A stretch of DNA of 64,000 nucleotides from Ampullaceana balthica (GCA_944989445.1 CALYLW010000208.1:314424-378423), one strand, 5' to 3'. Counted from the stretch's first letter, positions 61,501-63,695 are shown. Notes: a model not told the origin generated them from the sequence alone. A program made the numbers and translations.

Positions 61501-63695
61501 AAACATTGTTTGAATTAATAGAAAAGGAATTTGTTAAGTCAGTTAAATGATCAAAGTGATATATTTCCCTTTATTTTTTTTTGGAGTGACAGAAATTTGA
61601 AGGTTATGAAAGAAAAAAATTCACCAAAATTACATTTTTCAAACAAATGACATATAACTATACATTTTCTGAAAGAGTATGCTTCTAGTATCTGACAATC
61701 TTGGTTTTATGACAGTTAGAACAAGTTATAGTGTGTGAGGGTGGTTTGAATGCAGAAGATGAGTTGTAAAATTTTACTCACTCTGTGAAGGTCAGGGTCA
61801 ATGTCAACATACATAATATAAAAACAAATTATTTATATACCATTAGAAACCTCATCCAATGTACTTTCAGAAAATGTATACATGTTAGGGTCTCAGAGTT
61901 CATTTAGTATGGGATTTTGTCATTTTTAATAAGCCTATGAAAAAAGCTAAAATGGCAGGACGCTACAGAAAAATTGACTGGACAGTTCTAGGGTTAAACA
62001 GACTGAACTTGTGCCGCCGTAGTTTGTGTTTAAACAGACTGAACTTGTACCGCCGTAGTTTGTGTTTAAACAGACTGAACTTCTGCCGCCGTAGTTTGTG
62101 TTTAAACAGACTGAACTTGTGCCGCCGTAGTTTGTGTTTAAACAGACTGAACTTGTGCCGCCGTAGTTTGTGTTTAAACAGACTGAACTTGTGCCGTAGT
62201 TTCTGTTTAAACAGACTTAACTTGTGCCGTAATTTCTGTTTAAAGAGACTGAACGTGTACCGTAGTTTGTGTTTAAACAGACTGAATTTCTTAGGTATAA
62301 AAACAACGATGCTAATCCCTCCTTGATAATACGTACTTGTATTGTTCAATTCAATTAATTTTATGTGTGTCAATTAAATGATACAAATATTGTATCCTTA
62401 AAACTTTTTTTTGTCTAAAAAAGAAATTATTGACTTTCTTTGCCCTTCCAACAGCTGCATTACATCCTTATGATAACTTTAAGAGTGTTTCCTATTGGTA
62501 TTCCCTTTACATAGCTAAATGATTGCTCTCATCTATAATCCTTGAGCCTGCTTTCATTAGATCAACTCTTTTTCCACAGGGTTTTGAAGTAGAGTCCAGT
62601 ACAAGAGCCAAAGATTTCTGCCAGAACATCGCCAACAAATTGGGTCTTAAGTCTGCAGATGGATTCAGTTTGTTTGTGAAAATTGTAGATAAAGGTATGG
62701 CCAACTCAAGTCATTTGGTTTAACTTATTATCATATGGCCAACTCAAGTCATTTGGTTTAACTTATTATCATATGGCCAACTCAAGTCATTTGGTTTAAC
62801 TTATTATCATATGGCCAACTGAACTCATTTGGTTTAACTTATTATCATCCTTTGGTTTCTTACAAACTGTGCAAGACTTCACCCATGTCAGGTCTTTGAA
62901 ATCATTAATCTGAAGTAATATTGACTAATGTGATGTGAGTCCATCTTTAGCTGAGAGACACATTCAAATCAATCAATCATCTTATTTGGGCTTATCAAGA
63001 TTTTATTAATTGAGATAGAATATTATTTGAGTGATGCACTTAACTTAAAAAGTTATTTTACTATGTTATTGTAACAGTTATTTAACTATGTCATTGTAAG
63101 AGTAATTTAACTATGTCATTGTAACAGTTATTTAACTATGTCATTATAACAGTTATTTAACTATGTCATTGTAACAGTTATTTAACTATGTCATTGTAAC
63201 AGTTATTTAACTATGTCATTGTAACAGTTATTTAACTATGTCATTGTAACAGTTATTTAACTATGTTATTGTAACAGTTATTTAACTATGTCATTGTAAC
63301 AGTTATTTAACTATGTCATTGTAACAGTTATTTAACTATGTCATTGTAACAGTTATTTAACTATGTCATTGTAACAGTTATTTAACTATGTTATTGTAAC
63401 AGTTATTTAACTATGTCATTGTAAGAGTTATTTAACTGTTATTGTAACAGTTATTTAACTATGTCATTGTAAGAGTTATTTAACTATGTTATTGTAACAG
63501 TTATTTTACTATGTCATTGTAAGAGTTATTTAACTATGTTATTGTCCGATATTTAAATAGCATGAATGACAGACACACTCACATTGTTTCTGTTTATTGT
63601 TGTTGCAGTTATCAGTGTCCCGGAAGGAGATTTCTTCTTTGACTTTGTCAGGCATCTCACCGACTGGATTCGTAAAGCAAGACCAGCAAGAGAGG
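77..63695 (+). CDS. MYO7A: Unconventional myosin VIIa, partial gene (35 exons; both ends outside the window)
   Basis: Actin-based motor with a MyTH4-FERM tail. In animals this family works in actin-bundle protrusions such as stereocilia, microvilli and bristles. Spliced exons give, in order: motor from the upper 50K region (switch II DIFGFE, SH1/SH2 region, converter LGKTKVFLK), about residues 1-441 counted from position 77; IQ neck (442-574); charged single alpha helix (575-654); linker; MyTH4-1; FERM-1; SH3; MyTH4-2; start of FERM-2. This order is diagnostic of myosin VII, and the tail matches remembered fly and human myosin VII closely. Phases agree at every junction except exon 15/16, where about 50-70 conserved residues are missing. 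One intron is U12-type AT-AC and one is GC-AG. Start codon, P-loop and switch I lie upstream; most of FERM-2 lies downstream. VIIa rather than VIIb is by resemblance to the single invertebrate gene. Confidence 0.95.
202..310 (+). repeat. Exon 1 end plus donor, duplicated about 2.5 times
   Basis: The 42-bp unit around GGGCAATGTCAAATATAATG recurs at 253; a third, degraded piece follows from about 287. In copy two the donor GTGAGT has become GCTAGT, so the copy cannot act as a GT donor. Confidence 0.85.
510..586 (+). CDS. MYO7A: Myosin VIIa exon 2 (motor)
   Basis: Acceptor TTTTTAACAG, donor GTGAGA; phase 1 in, phase 0 out. Encodes [20 protein letters not shown], the variable stretch leading to the 50K helix. 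Both joins keep frame. Confidence 0.9.
587..924 (+). other. Intron 2, nothing recognised
   Basis: AT-rich intron with canonical ends (GTGAGA...CCAG). No repeat, element or open frame of note. Confidence 0.6.
925..1178 (+). CDS. MYO7A: Myosin VIIa exon 3 (motor, switch II)
   Basis: Acceptor CCCTTACCAG, donor GTGTGT. Carries [22 protein letters not shown] and the switch II motif DIFGFE (1144-1161), which senses the nucleotide phosphate. Ends in AG, which joins C of exon 4 to make Ser. Confidence 0.95.
1570..2534 (+). mobile_element. Tigger/pogo-like non-autonomous DNA transposon, copy A
   Basis: Flanked by TA on both sides (1568-1569, 2535-2536). The 3' end read in reverse starts CAGTAGAACCCAGTTAAG; the 5' end starts CTGTAGAACACACTTAAC. 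These inverted termini resemble Tigger/pogo ends of the Tc1-mariner group. No transposase. Internal section shared with copy D, e.g. the CAGCTCTCAGCGCTGTG region. Confidence 0.75.
2689..2899 (+). CDS. MYO7A: Myosin VIIa exon 4 (motor, lower 50K)
   Basis: Encodes [18 protein letters not shown] through IDEESKFPK, near-invariant in myosin VII. Acceptor CTTGACCAG. The donor is GCAAGT rather than GT: only an end at 2899 joins in frame to GTDES of exon 5, so this is a GC-AG intron. Confidence 0.94.
2900..3901 (+). other. GC-AG intron (intron 4)
   Basis: The donor after Lys is AAG|GCAAGT, a strong GC-type donor, and the acceptor is GACAG. No GT donor near the exon end keeps the conserved FPK-GTD join. 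It holds a 44-bp array at 3080-3556. Confidence 0.85.
3080..3556 (+). repeat. 44-bp minisatellite, about 11 copies (intron 4)
   Basis: Unit begins CAGTCATTGTGCAACATA and is nearly uniform, with one 3-bp deletion and scattered changes (AATAAAG to AAGAAAG). Confidence 0.95.
3902..4037 (+). CDS. MYO7A: Myosin VIIa exon 5 (motor)
   Basis: Acceptor AACGACAG, donor GTGAGA. Encodes [10 protein letters not shown] through [11 protein letters not shown]. Phase 0 in, phase 1 out. Confidence 0.92.
4038..4900 (+). other. Intron 5, one weak internal duplication
   Basis: AT-rich. A ~40-bp stretch with TATGTTCAATATAATAC and GTGACAG/GCATGACAG occurs twice (about 4282-4322 and 4353-4396). No other feature recognised. 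Confidence 0.55.
4901..5007 (+). CDS. MYO7A: Myosin VIIa exon 6 (motor)
   Basis: Acceptor ACTTGCCAG, donor GTTAGT. Encodes [20 protein letters not shown] and the following KFINTLF. The last 40 or so bases plus the donor recur at 5307-5405 after a MITE insertion. Confidence 0.92.
5050..5287 (+). mobile_element. hAT-like MITE, 238 bp
   Basis: Ends TAGGGCTG and CAGCCCTA are inverted repeats, and an exact 8-bp target duplication ATTTAAAC flanks it (5042-5049 and 5288-5295). Eight-bp duplications and short T/CAGGG ends are typical of hAT elements. AT-rich inside, no coding capacity. Confidence 0.85.
5307..5405 (+). repeat. Duplicate of the exon 6 end, donor and adjacent intron
   Basis: Matches 4969-5049 closely (from AAGTTCATCAACAC through GACATC-CAATGGTTAGT to the intron CATCTTGTTAT stretch), with a small AGTTATAGTTGT expansion. 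The copied donor GTTAGT is intact. Separated from the original by the MITE. Confidence 0.88.
5909..6046 (+). CDS. MYO7A: Myosin VIIa exon 7 (motor, actin-binding region)
   Basis: Acceptor CTTGTCACAG, donor GTGAGA. Encodes [20 protein letters not shown] and [15 protein letters not shown], the conserved helix and strand before SH2. 46 codons, phase 0 at both ends. Confidence 0.95.
6047..6495 (+). other. Intron 7, nothing recognised
   Basis: AT-rich with short A/T homopolymers; no repeat or element recognised. Confidence 0.55.
6496..6741 (+). CDS. MYO7A: Myosin VIIa exon 8 (SH1/SH2 helix, converter)
   Basis: Acceptor AAAATTTCAG, donor GTCAGC. Encodes [20 protein letters not shown] (the SH1 region, where myosin VII has GMMETI) and the converter ending LGKTKVFLK. 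82 codons, phase 0 at both ends. This closes the motor. Confidence 0.95.
6975..7154 (+). CDS. MYO7A: Myosin VIIa exon 9 (first two IQ motifs)
   Basis: Acceptor CATCACAG, donor GTATGT; 60 codons, phase 0. Two IQ-like light-chain sites are visible, one around [15 protein letters not shown] and one around [16 protein letters not shown]. Confidence 0.92.
7155..7926 (+). other. Intron 9, nothing recognised
   Basis: Ordinary AT-rich intron; a moderately GC-richer patch at about 7190-7420 shows no gene or repeat I can name. Confidence 0.5.
7927..8022 (+). CDS. MYO7A: Myosin VIIa exon 10 (third IQ motif)
   Basis: Acceptor TTGAACAG, donor GTAACC; 32 codons, phase 0. IQ-like core [14 protein letters not shown]. 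The exon end plus donor is duplicated once, 43 bp downstream. Confidence 0.9.
8001..8080 (+). repeat. Duplicate of exon 10 end and donor (2 copies, 43 bp)
   Basis: TGGATGGGCT...TACAGGTAAC occurs at 8001 and 8044. The second donor (8066) is intact; using it would add 43 bp with an in-frame TAA. Confidence 0.9.
8085..8390 (+). mobile_element. 3' end of a CR1/L2-like LINE
   Basis: A short open stretch encodes [20 protein letters not shown] followed by LF and a stop, resembling the reverse-transcriptase C-terminus of these LINEs, then a non-coding tail ending in ATTATTATT. Heavily 5' truncated. Family is by resemblance only. Confidence 0.5.
8566..8688 (+). CDS. MYO7A: Myosin VIIa exon 11 (fourth and fifth IQ motifs)
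   Basis: Acceptor TTTTTTAATCAG, donor GTAGAA; 41 codons, phase 0. Two IQ-like cores: [13 protein letters not shown] and [16 protein letters not shown]. The total of five IQ motifs matches vertebrate MYO7A. Confidence 0.9.
8689..9328 (+). other. Intron 11, nothing recognised
   Basis: AT-rich; a short GT run near 9057-9069. No element identified. Confidence 0.5.
9329..9436 (+). CDS. MYO7A: Myosin VIIa exon 12 (single alpha helix, part 1)
   Basis: Acceptor TTATCTTTTAG, donor GTTGTT; 36 codons, phase 0. Dense alternation of E/D and K/R ([20 protein letters not shown]), typical of the lever-extending charged helix of myosin VII. Confidence 0.88.
9437..9840 (+). other. Intron 12, nothing recognised
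   Basis: AT-rich intron with canonical ends and no recognisable element. Confidence 0.55.
9841..9972 (+). CDS. MYO7A: Myosin VIIa exon 13 (single alpha helix, part 2)
   Basis: Acceptor TTGACAACCCAG, donor GTCAGT; 44 codons, phase 0. Charged helix ending NDTVNDSNL, at the position where other myosin VII proteins leave the helix for the linker. Confidence 0.9.
10123..10760 (+). repeat. 39-bp minisatellite, about 16 copies (intron 13)
   Basis: Unit TTTATTGGTGGGTTACCTTT plus CAGCTACCTTTCTCATGTG. Because 39 is a multiple of 3, all three + frames stay open for more than 200 codons; these are not genes. Each unit carries TACCTTTCAG, a good acceptor-like string. Confidence 0.95.
11115..12432 (+). 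mobile_element. Tigger/pogo-like non-autonomous element, copy B
   Basis: Begins CAGTCGAACCCACTTATCTC after TA (11113-11114) and ends GGTTTCGACTG before TA (12433-12434); the termini are inverted repeats. About 1.3 kb with no transposase. Contains an internal ~226-bp tandem duplication (11595 and 11821). Interior matches copy C. Confidence 0.85.
11595..12040 (+). repeat. Internal tandem duplication within copy B (226 bp, 2 copies)
   Basis: CATCAAAAGCATTAAACTTA through CTTCGGCATAAATATATATA is present twice head to tail; copy C has the single version. Confidence 0.85.
12433..14705 (+). other. Rest of intron 13: two small arrays, otherwise nothing
   Basis: 13288-13411 is a 19-bp array (GATAACTATGATTTTGACA, about 6.5 copies). 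13590-13820 has 2.8 copies of an 84-bp unit containing TTCTTTTACAG. The remainder is AT-rich without recognised features. Confidence 0.75.
14706..14726 (+). CDS. MYO7A: Candidate 21-nt cassette microexon (exon 14)
   Basis: Seven codons, EVDYDGM, between a pyrimidine-rich acceptor (CTTTTGTTCTGTAG) and a good donor (GTAAGA). Phase 0 on both sides, so it can be included or skipped. Skipping joins NDSNL directly to VEELFKF, the arrangement I remember in vertebrate MYO7A. Too short for homology evidence; splice signals and phase are the only support. Confidence 0.55.
14727..17025 (+). other. Start of intron 14, nothing recognised
   Basis: AT-rich. Short open frames in it have no recognisable homology. 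Confidence 0.5.
17026..17250 (+). repeat. 45-bp minisatellite, about 5 copies
   Basis: Unit contains GTTAACAGGTGTTTATTACA and CCATTACTCTAG. Multiple of 3, so it makes an artefactual open frame. Confidence 0.9.
17632..17932. mobile_element. Hairpin element with ~95-bp inverted arms
   Basis: The left arm core CCTAATGCCTTCGTCAGTAC (17728-17747) is matched in reverse complement from about 17824. Complementarity continues outward through GTATAC, the TAATTAA/TTTATT regions and ACAAAATACACAA / TTGTGTATTTTGT. Probably a foldback or MITE-like element; no target duplication identified. Confidence 0.7.
18054..18492 (+). repeat. 23-bp minisatellite, about 19 copies
   Basis: Unit GACCTTGTGTGCTCACATTG plus TTT, virtually perfect throughout, which points to recent expansion. 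Confidence 0.97.
18584..20292 (+). repeat. 68-bp minisatellite, about 20 copies, interrupted by a SINE
   Basis: Unit runs CATTTAGACATCTAATGCTT, GCTGTTCAGCTAGGGTCAAC, AATCATCTGACATACCCCAT, CAGTGGCA. About 1.4 units precede the SINE (18674-18968); the rest follow. Variation is concentrated at ATCTG(A/T/G)CAT. Confidence 0.95.
18674..18968 (+). mobile_element. tRNA-derived SINE (with LINE-like 3' tail)
   Basis: The 5' part looks like a tRNA gene: A-box region TGGTCGAGTGGC (about 18684-18695) and B box GGTTCGAATCC (18727-18737). The 3' part, from GGACGCAACTATCTTCTG through GAAGGAGCGTCTGTA to the AGATAAGA tail, matches the end of the LINE at 41622. It sits inside a 68-bp array unit. Confidence 0.88.
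20293..21628 (+). other. End of intron 14, nothing recognised
   Basis: AT-rich sequence with no repeat or element identified, up to the exon 15 acceptor. Confidence 0.5.
21629..21697 (+). CDS. MYO7A: Myosin VIIa exon 15 (linker before MyTH4-1)
   Basis: Acceptor CTTTTTACCTTACAG, donor GTTAGT; 23 codons starting [12 protein letters not shown], matching the V-D-x-M-F-G-F stretch that follows the helix in other myosin VII. Phase 0. The next exon does not continue the protein directly (see 21961-22512). Confidence 0.85.
21961..22512. other. G-depleted, C-saturated tract, probable assembly artefact replacing an exon
   Basis: Over about 540 bp only a handful of G occur, with pure C runs at 22364-22422 and 22430-22503. 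On the other strand it reads as sequence decaying into poly-G without C. It lies between exons 15 and 16, exactly where 50-70 conserved residues at the start of MyTH4-1 are missing. Confidence 0.75.
22555..22720 (+). repeat. 51-bp repeat, about 3 copies
   Basis: Unit starts CTTGTCTTTGTGTCGTCTGG and ends CAAATGTGGAA. Lies just after the C-rich tract in intron 15. Confidence 0.9.
23079..23165 (+). CDS. MYO7A: Myosin VIIa exon 16 (MyTH4-1)
   Basis: Acceptor GTGATATTTCAG, donor GTGAGT; 29 codons with [18 protein letters not shown], the MyTH4 helix seen in all myosin VII. The preceding conserved segment (expected KFAATYFQG-like residues up to GDQL) is not present upstream. Confidence 0.94.
23510..23675 (+). 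repeat. Degenerate ~19-bp repeat, about 8-9 copies (intron 16)
   Basis: Variants of GATGACCTGTTAATCCA and GATCACCTGTTAACCAG alternate with uneven spacing; older than the other arrays. Confidence 0.75.
23847..23942 (+). CDS. MYO7A: Myosin VIIa exon 17 (MyTH4-1)
   Basis: Acceptor CTTCTCTTTTCAG, donor GTAGGT; 32 codons, [20 protein letters not shown] and following. Phase 0. Confidence 0.92.
23999..24500 (+). repeat. 38-bp minisatellite, about 13 copies (intron 17)
   Basis: Unit ACCAGAACTGTCATATCATT plus AGACATGTCAGTTCTATT. The last copies decay just before transposon copy C. Confidence 0.95.
24506..26025 (+). mobile_element. Tigger/pogo-like non-autonomous element, copy C
   Basis: Complete copy: TA, then CAGTCGAACCCACTTAACTC; ends TTAACCGGTTTCGACTG, then TA. 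Termini are inverted. About 1.5 kb; the interior has no long open frame and shares blocks with copy B (e.g. GAGAATCGACGGTGG, CTGTGATCAACGGTCAAGGC). Confidence 0.87.
26260..26504 (+). CDS. MYO7A: Myosin VIIa exon 18 (MyTH4-1)
   Basis: Acceptor TAAATTTCCAG, donor GTACTA; phase 0 in, phase 2 out. Contains [17 protein letters not shown] and [20 protein letters not shown], the latter a MyTH4 hallmark of myosin VII. Confidence 0.95.
26804..26921 (+). CDS. MYO7A: Myosin VIIa exon 19 (MyTH4-1)
   Basis: Acceptor is a C run followed by AACAG; donor GTGATC. Encodes [15 protein letters not shown] and [19 protein letters not shown]. Phase 2 in, phase 0 out. Confidence 0.94.
27220..27348 (+). CDS. MYO7A: Myosin VIIa exon 20 (end of MyTH4-1, start of FERM-1)
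   Basis: Acceptor TTCTTTACAG, donor GTCAGG; 43 codons including [17 protein letters not shown] and [10 protein letters not shown], the conserved MyTH4 to FERM transition. Phase 0. Confidence 0.95.
27519..27775 (+). repeat. 35-bp minisatellite, about 7 copies (intron 20)
   Basis: Unit CAATTGTTGGTGAGTCTCTA plus TCCATTGAATAAATG. Each unit contains TTG|GTGAGT, a donor-like string, though it does not match exon 20. Confidence 0.93.
27816..27989 (+). CDS. MYO7A: Myosin VIIa exon 21 (FERM-1, F1 lobe)
   Basis: Acceptor CTGTTTGACCAG, donor GTATAT; 58 codons from [16 protein letters not shown] to [12 protein letters not shown]. The last ~22 bases with the donor form the 40-bp unit of the array that follows. 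Confidence 0.95.
27962..28600 (+). repeat. 40-bp array of exon 21 end plus donor, 16 copies
   Basis: Unit TACATAGCTCTCTTTGATAA|G then GTATATTGTCTTATCTGTC. The first unit is the genuine exon-intron border; donor-bearing copies follow every 40 bp from 28030 to 28590. Essentially identical copies. Confidence 0.97.
28629..29064 (+). mobile_element. Tigger/pogo-like element, copy D (3' truncated)
   Basis: Begins CAATAGAACCCACTTAACTC after TA; the interior matches copy A (AGCTCTCAGCGCTGTG, CACTCACCATCTCACTACCG). No 3' terminus found, so the copy is truncated. Confidence 0.8.
29065..29446 (+). other. End of intron 21, nothing recognised
   Basis: Unique-looking sequence between the truncated transposon and exon 22. 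Confidence 0.45.
29447..29632 (+). CDS. MYO7A: Myosin VIIa exon 22 (FERM-1, F1/F2)
   Basis: Acceptor TTTGTGTTCCAG, donor GTACAG; 62 codons, [20 protein letters not shown] through LIYQQ, almost invariant in the family. Followed at once by the 36-bp array that repeats CAG|GTACAG. Confidence 0.95.
29633..31540 (+). repeat. 36-bp array carrying CAG|GTACAG, about 53 copies (intron 22)
   Basis: Unit GTACAGCTTTTTAGAGCTTT plus ACTGTAGTGATGTCAG. The array starts at the exon 22 donor, and every unit recreates CAG|GTACAG. A multiple of 3, so it yields a 436-codon open frame that is not a gene. Variants (TTTTT to GTTTT, AGAG to AGTG) cluster toward the right end. Confidence 0.97.
31605..31757 (+). mobile_element. 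5'-truncated copy of the Jockey/CR1-like LINE (3' end only)
   Basis: From CCAGGAAAACCAACACTTTA through CATAGATAAGCGTAGGACGC to GAAGGAGCGTCTGTAACAGA and a (GATAA)n tail, it matches the last ~150 bp of the LINE at 40141-41622. Confidence 0.88.
31855..32083 (+). repeat. 56-bp repeat, about 4 copies (intron 22)
   Basis: Unit contains GACAGTTATAGAACTCAATT and GACCATAACACACTTGTT. Confidence 0.92.
32162..32203 (+). CDS. MYO7A: Myosin VIIa exon 23 (FERM-1, 14 codons)
   Basis: Acceptor TTGTTGTTTAG, donor [20 protein letters not shown], a conserved stretch joining ...IYQQ to [13 protein letters not shown]. Phase 0 at both ends. Confidence 0.93.
32644..32850 (+). CDS. MYO7A: Myosin VIIa exon 24 (FERM-1, F2)
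   Basis: Acceptor CTTCCTGTTCAG, donor GTATTG; 69 codons, [16 protein letters not shown] through PRIDPLK. Its last 51 bases plus 17 intron bases are the 68-bp unit of the next array. Confidence 0.93.
32800..33260 (+). repeat. 68-bp array of exon 24 tail plus donor, 7 copies
   Basis: Each unit has 51 exon bases (GCCAAGTTAAAGAGTCCTTA ... ATAGACCCCCTCAAG) and 17 intron bases starting GTATTG. GT donors lie at 32851, 32919, 32987, 33055, 33123, 33191 and 33259. CCATCATNGCCAAG is shared by exon and intron at the breakpoint (microhomology). Confidence 0.96.
33262..34009 (+). repeat. Degenerate repeats and two small arrays (intron 24)
   Basis: 33290-33430 holds degenerate CATTACCTTTCAAAG-like words. 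33491-33672 has 2.7 copies of a 68-bp unit starting TAAGTAATGTGTAGTCTTGA. 33766-33893 has about 5 copies of a 26-bp unit, GAGAACAATCCAATAGGTCG plus TAAGTT. Confidence 0.85.
34010..39803 (+). repeat. 89-bp array of exon 25 head plus acceptor, about 64 copies
   Basis: Each unit is acceptor context TTTTTGTTTGGCTGGCCAG followed by about 67 bp resembling exon 25. Compared with the true exon, TGG (Trp) is TGA in the units, so each encodes [12 protein letters not shown] then stop. Units are nearly identical (one 1-bp deletion near 36354 stands out). CAG|GTAAAG at each border fits both acceptor and donor. Confidence 0.97.
39804..40012 (+). CDS. MYO7A: Myosin VIIa exon 25 (FERM-1, F3)
   Basis: Acceptor TTTGGCTTGCCAG, donor GTAATT. 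Encodes [20 protein letters not shown] and [17 protein letters not shown]; phase 0 in, phase 2 out. Directly preceded by about 64 defective copies of its own first bases. The true start is the copy retaining Trp (TGG) and continuing past [11 protein letters not shown]. Confidence 0.95.
40067..41850 (+). mobile_element. hAT-like MITE split by a LINE insertion
   Basis: Starts TAGGGCTGCGGTAATTA and ends ACCAGCCCAA. The flanks GTTTTACT (40059-40066) and GTTTTATT (41851-41858) are a 7/8 match to an 8-bp duplication. Start resembles the MITE at 5050. The LINE lies inside it. Confidence 0.65.
40141..41622 (+). mobile_element. Jockey/CR1-like non-LTR retrotransposon, 5' truncated, broken
   Basis: Reverse transcriptase homology: [10 protein letters not shown] (40650-40679) and the catalytic-site motif FADD (40746-40757), then the thumb and C-terminal region to FKSLIKMQ. 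In-frame stops at 40269, 40527 and 40833 and a frame change near 41035 make it inactive. The 3' end has GAAGGAGCGTCTGTA and a (GATAA)n tail. Possible target duplication AACAATTATTA / AACAATTAATA. No endonuclease domain remains. Confidence 0.92.
41942..42210 (+). repeat. 42-bp minisatellite abutting exon 26, about 6 copies
   Basis: Unit CTCAATAGACTTACATTAAA plus GAGCATGAATTACTAGCAATTT. The last unit runs into the exon 26 acceptor (CTCAATGGCTTTCAG). Confidence 0.92.
42216..42385 (+). CDS. MYO7A: Myosin VIIa exon 26 (end of FERM-1)
   Basis: Acceptor ATGGCTTTCAG, donor GTACGG. Encodes [39 protein letters not shown] and MQDYLSP. Phase 2 in, phase 1 out. A 42-bp array runs up to the acceptor. Confidence 0.94.
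42420..43092 (+). repeat. 18-bp minisatellite with higher-order pattern, about 37 copies (intron 26)
   Basis: Unit CATTCATTTGACCTGTTT with three variant endings (ACCTGTTT, ACATGTTT, ACCTATTC) arranged in recurring orders. A multiple of 3, giving artefactual open frames on both strands. Lies 35 bp after the exon 26 donor. Confidence 0.96.
43133..43320 (+). CDS. MYO7A: Myosin VIIa exon 27 (SH3 domain)
   Basis: Acceptor ATTCCCTCAG, donor GTTAGT. Encodes [22 protein letters not shown] and [13 protein letters not shown], the ALYDY-equivalent, RT-loop and PxxY strands of an SH3. Phase 1 in, phase 0 out. Confidence 0.95.
43546..43918 (+). mobile_element. tRNA-derived SINE with target duplication (second family)
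   Basis: tRNA-like head (GTGGTCGAAGTGGCAGCGC; B box GGTTCGAATCC at 43600-43610) and a GAAGAAGAAGA tail. Exact 11-bp flanking duplication ACTCTGCTTTT (43535-43545, 43919-43929). The body differs from the SINE at 18674 after the shared GGGCCTAGGGCGTCCC and CGGCTGGGTAATGCGTGGAA parts. Confidence 0.92.
44080..44430 (+). repeat. Three related units with GGGCGCC palindromes (intron 27)
   Basis: ATTTATCATACAAGGA occurs three times (near 44096, 44225 and 44336). Two units are followed by GTGGGCGCCGTAGGC and a further GGGCGCC. Unusually GC-rich in an AT-rich intron. Confidence 0.75.
44431..44520 (+). repeat. 39-bp direct repeat, 2 copies
   Basis: CATAAATGAGGAATACTTGA plus GTTATTTGTGTTTAATTAG, twice head to tail. 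Confidence 0.9.
44661..44776 (+). CDS. MYO7A: Myosin VIIa exon 28 (SH3 to MyTH4-2 linker)
   Basis: Acceptor TTGCCTCTCACAG, donor GTAATT. 38 codons plus 2 bases, ending [10 protein letters not shown], which matches the family E-x-F/Y-S-Y-D-Y/H-F motif. The linker itself is variable. Confidence 0.85.
45121..45281 (+). CDS. MYO7A: Myosin VIIa exon 29 (MyTH4-2 start), ends at AT-AC donor
   Basis: Acceptor CCTTGTTTTTAG. Encodes [27 protein letters not shown] and CMCFM, then G. The exon stops before ATATCCTTT, the U12-type donor. Reading on would give ILCLTCT and a stop, so the intron must start here. Phase 2 in, phase 1 out. Confidence 0.93.
45378..45712 (+). repeat. 37-bp minisatellite, about 9 copies (start of U12 intron)
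   Basis: Unit CAGTCAATGTCACTGACGTG plus TGTTGAGTTAGGGAGTC; early copies have ATTTACG instead of ACTGACG. Confidence 0.95.
45946..59014 (+). repeat. 39-bp satellite, about 335 copies, filling the U12 intron
   Basis: Unit TAGCCAGAGTCTATGTAGAT plus AGAGACAGCATTAATTAGC. Two binary variant sites (GATA/GGTA and TAAT/TTAT) plus rare 40-bp units (CATTTAATT) and 38-bp units (GTAGTAGAG) give a readable pattern. No open frame. Sits in one 13.8-kb intron. Confidence 0.98.
59107..59198 (+). CDS. MYO7A: Myosin VIIa exon 30 (MyTH4-2), starts after an AC acceptor
   Basis: Joined to exon 29 it gives [17 protein letters not shown], matching the family motif A-x-L-K-Y-M-G-D-x-P-S-K-R. No AG acceptor exists at a usable place; the intron ends in AAC. 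Donor GTAAGT. Confidence 0.93.
59199..59336 (+). other. Intron 30, nothing recognised
   Basis: Short AT-rich intron with canonical ends, GTAAGT and TTTCAG. Confidence 0.6.
59337..59398 (+). CDS. MYO7A: Myosin VIIa exon 31 (MyTH4-2)
   Basis: Acceptor TTTTTTTCAG, donor [26 protein letters not shown], then AG of the next codon. The donor and 40 bp of intron are duplicated once (46 bp apart). Confidence 0.93.
59396..59485 (+). repeat. Duplicate of exon 31 donor region (2 copies, 46 bp)
   Basis: CAG|GTAAAACATCTTGAATAG at 59396 and CAG|GTGAAACATCTTGAATAG at 59442; both are donor-like. Confidence 0.88.
59648..59783 (+). repeat. 44-bp repeat, 3 copies (intron 31)
   Basis: AAACTGCCAGTTTTATATTA plus CATAGACTTATTTGTCTCACACAC. 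Confidence 0.93.
60071..60226 (+). CDS. MYO7A: Myosin VIIa exon 32 (MyTH4-2)
   Basis: Acceptor TATTTGCCTAG, donor [25 protein letters not shown] through LNRLQKCLR; phase 2 at both ends. Confidence 0.95.
60428..60533 (+). CDS. MYO7A: Myosin VIIa exon 33 (MyTH4-2 end, FERM-2 entry)
   Basis: Acceptor AAATTGTGTAG, donor [26 protein letters not shown] and YFPDDTDE, near-identical across myosin VII. Phase 2 in, phase 0 out. Confidence 0.95.
60570..61435 (+). repeat. 33/36-bp minisatellite, about 26 copies (intron 33)
   Basis: Unit GTAGTTTGTGTTTAAACAGA plus CTGAACTTGTGCC, with or without an extra GCC. Both lengths are multiples of 3, so long open frames appear on both strands; not genes. Confidence 0.97.
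61436..61990 (+). other. 555-bp unique block between two arrays, with a 17-bp inverted repeat
   Basis: TATACATTTTCTGAAAG (61659-61675) is perfectly inverted at 61864-61880. The block lies between two stretches of the same 33/36-bp satellite and may be an insertion, but no target duplication or coding sequence was found. Confidence 0.6.
61991..62290 (+). repeat. Second stretch of the 33/36-bp minisatellite, about 9 copies
   Basis: Same unit as 60570-61435, with more divergence toward the right edge (GTTTCTGTTTAAAGAG). Confidence 0.95.
62291..62579 (+). other. End of intron 33, nothing recognised
   Basis: AT-rich sequence up to the exon 34 acceptor. Confidence 0.5.
62580..62694 (+). CDS. MYO7A: Myosin VIIa exon 34 (FERM-2, F1)
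   Basis: Acceptor CTTTTTCCACAG, donor [26 protein letters not shown] and [12 protein letters not shown]; phase 0 in, phase 1 out. Confidence 0.95.
62697..62849 (+). repeat. 38-bp repeat, 4 copies, starting 2 bp inside intron 34
   Basis: ATGGCCAACTCAAGTCATTT plus GGTTTAACTTATTATCAT; the first copy begins directly after the exon 34 donor GT. Confidence 0.93.
63056..63547 (+). repeat. 25-bp minisatellite, about 19-20 copies (intron 34)
   Basis: Unit CTATGTCATTGTAACAGTTA plus TTTAA, with C/T and C/G variants; ends about 60 bp before exon 35. Confidence 0.96.
63609..63695 (+). CDS. MYO7A: Myosin VIIa exon 35 (FERM-2), last exon in window
   Basis: Acceptor TTATTGTTGTTGCAG, donor [26 protein letters not shown] and RKARPAREG; phase 1 in and out. 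The gene continues beyond the window. Confidence 0.94.

Noticed and set aside
60555..62373. Open frames of about 130-310 codons on both strands
   Set aside because: Product of the 33/36-bp array; low-complexity peptides and no splice relation to the gene.
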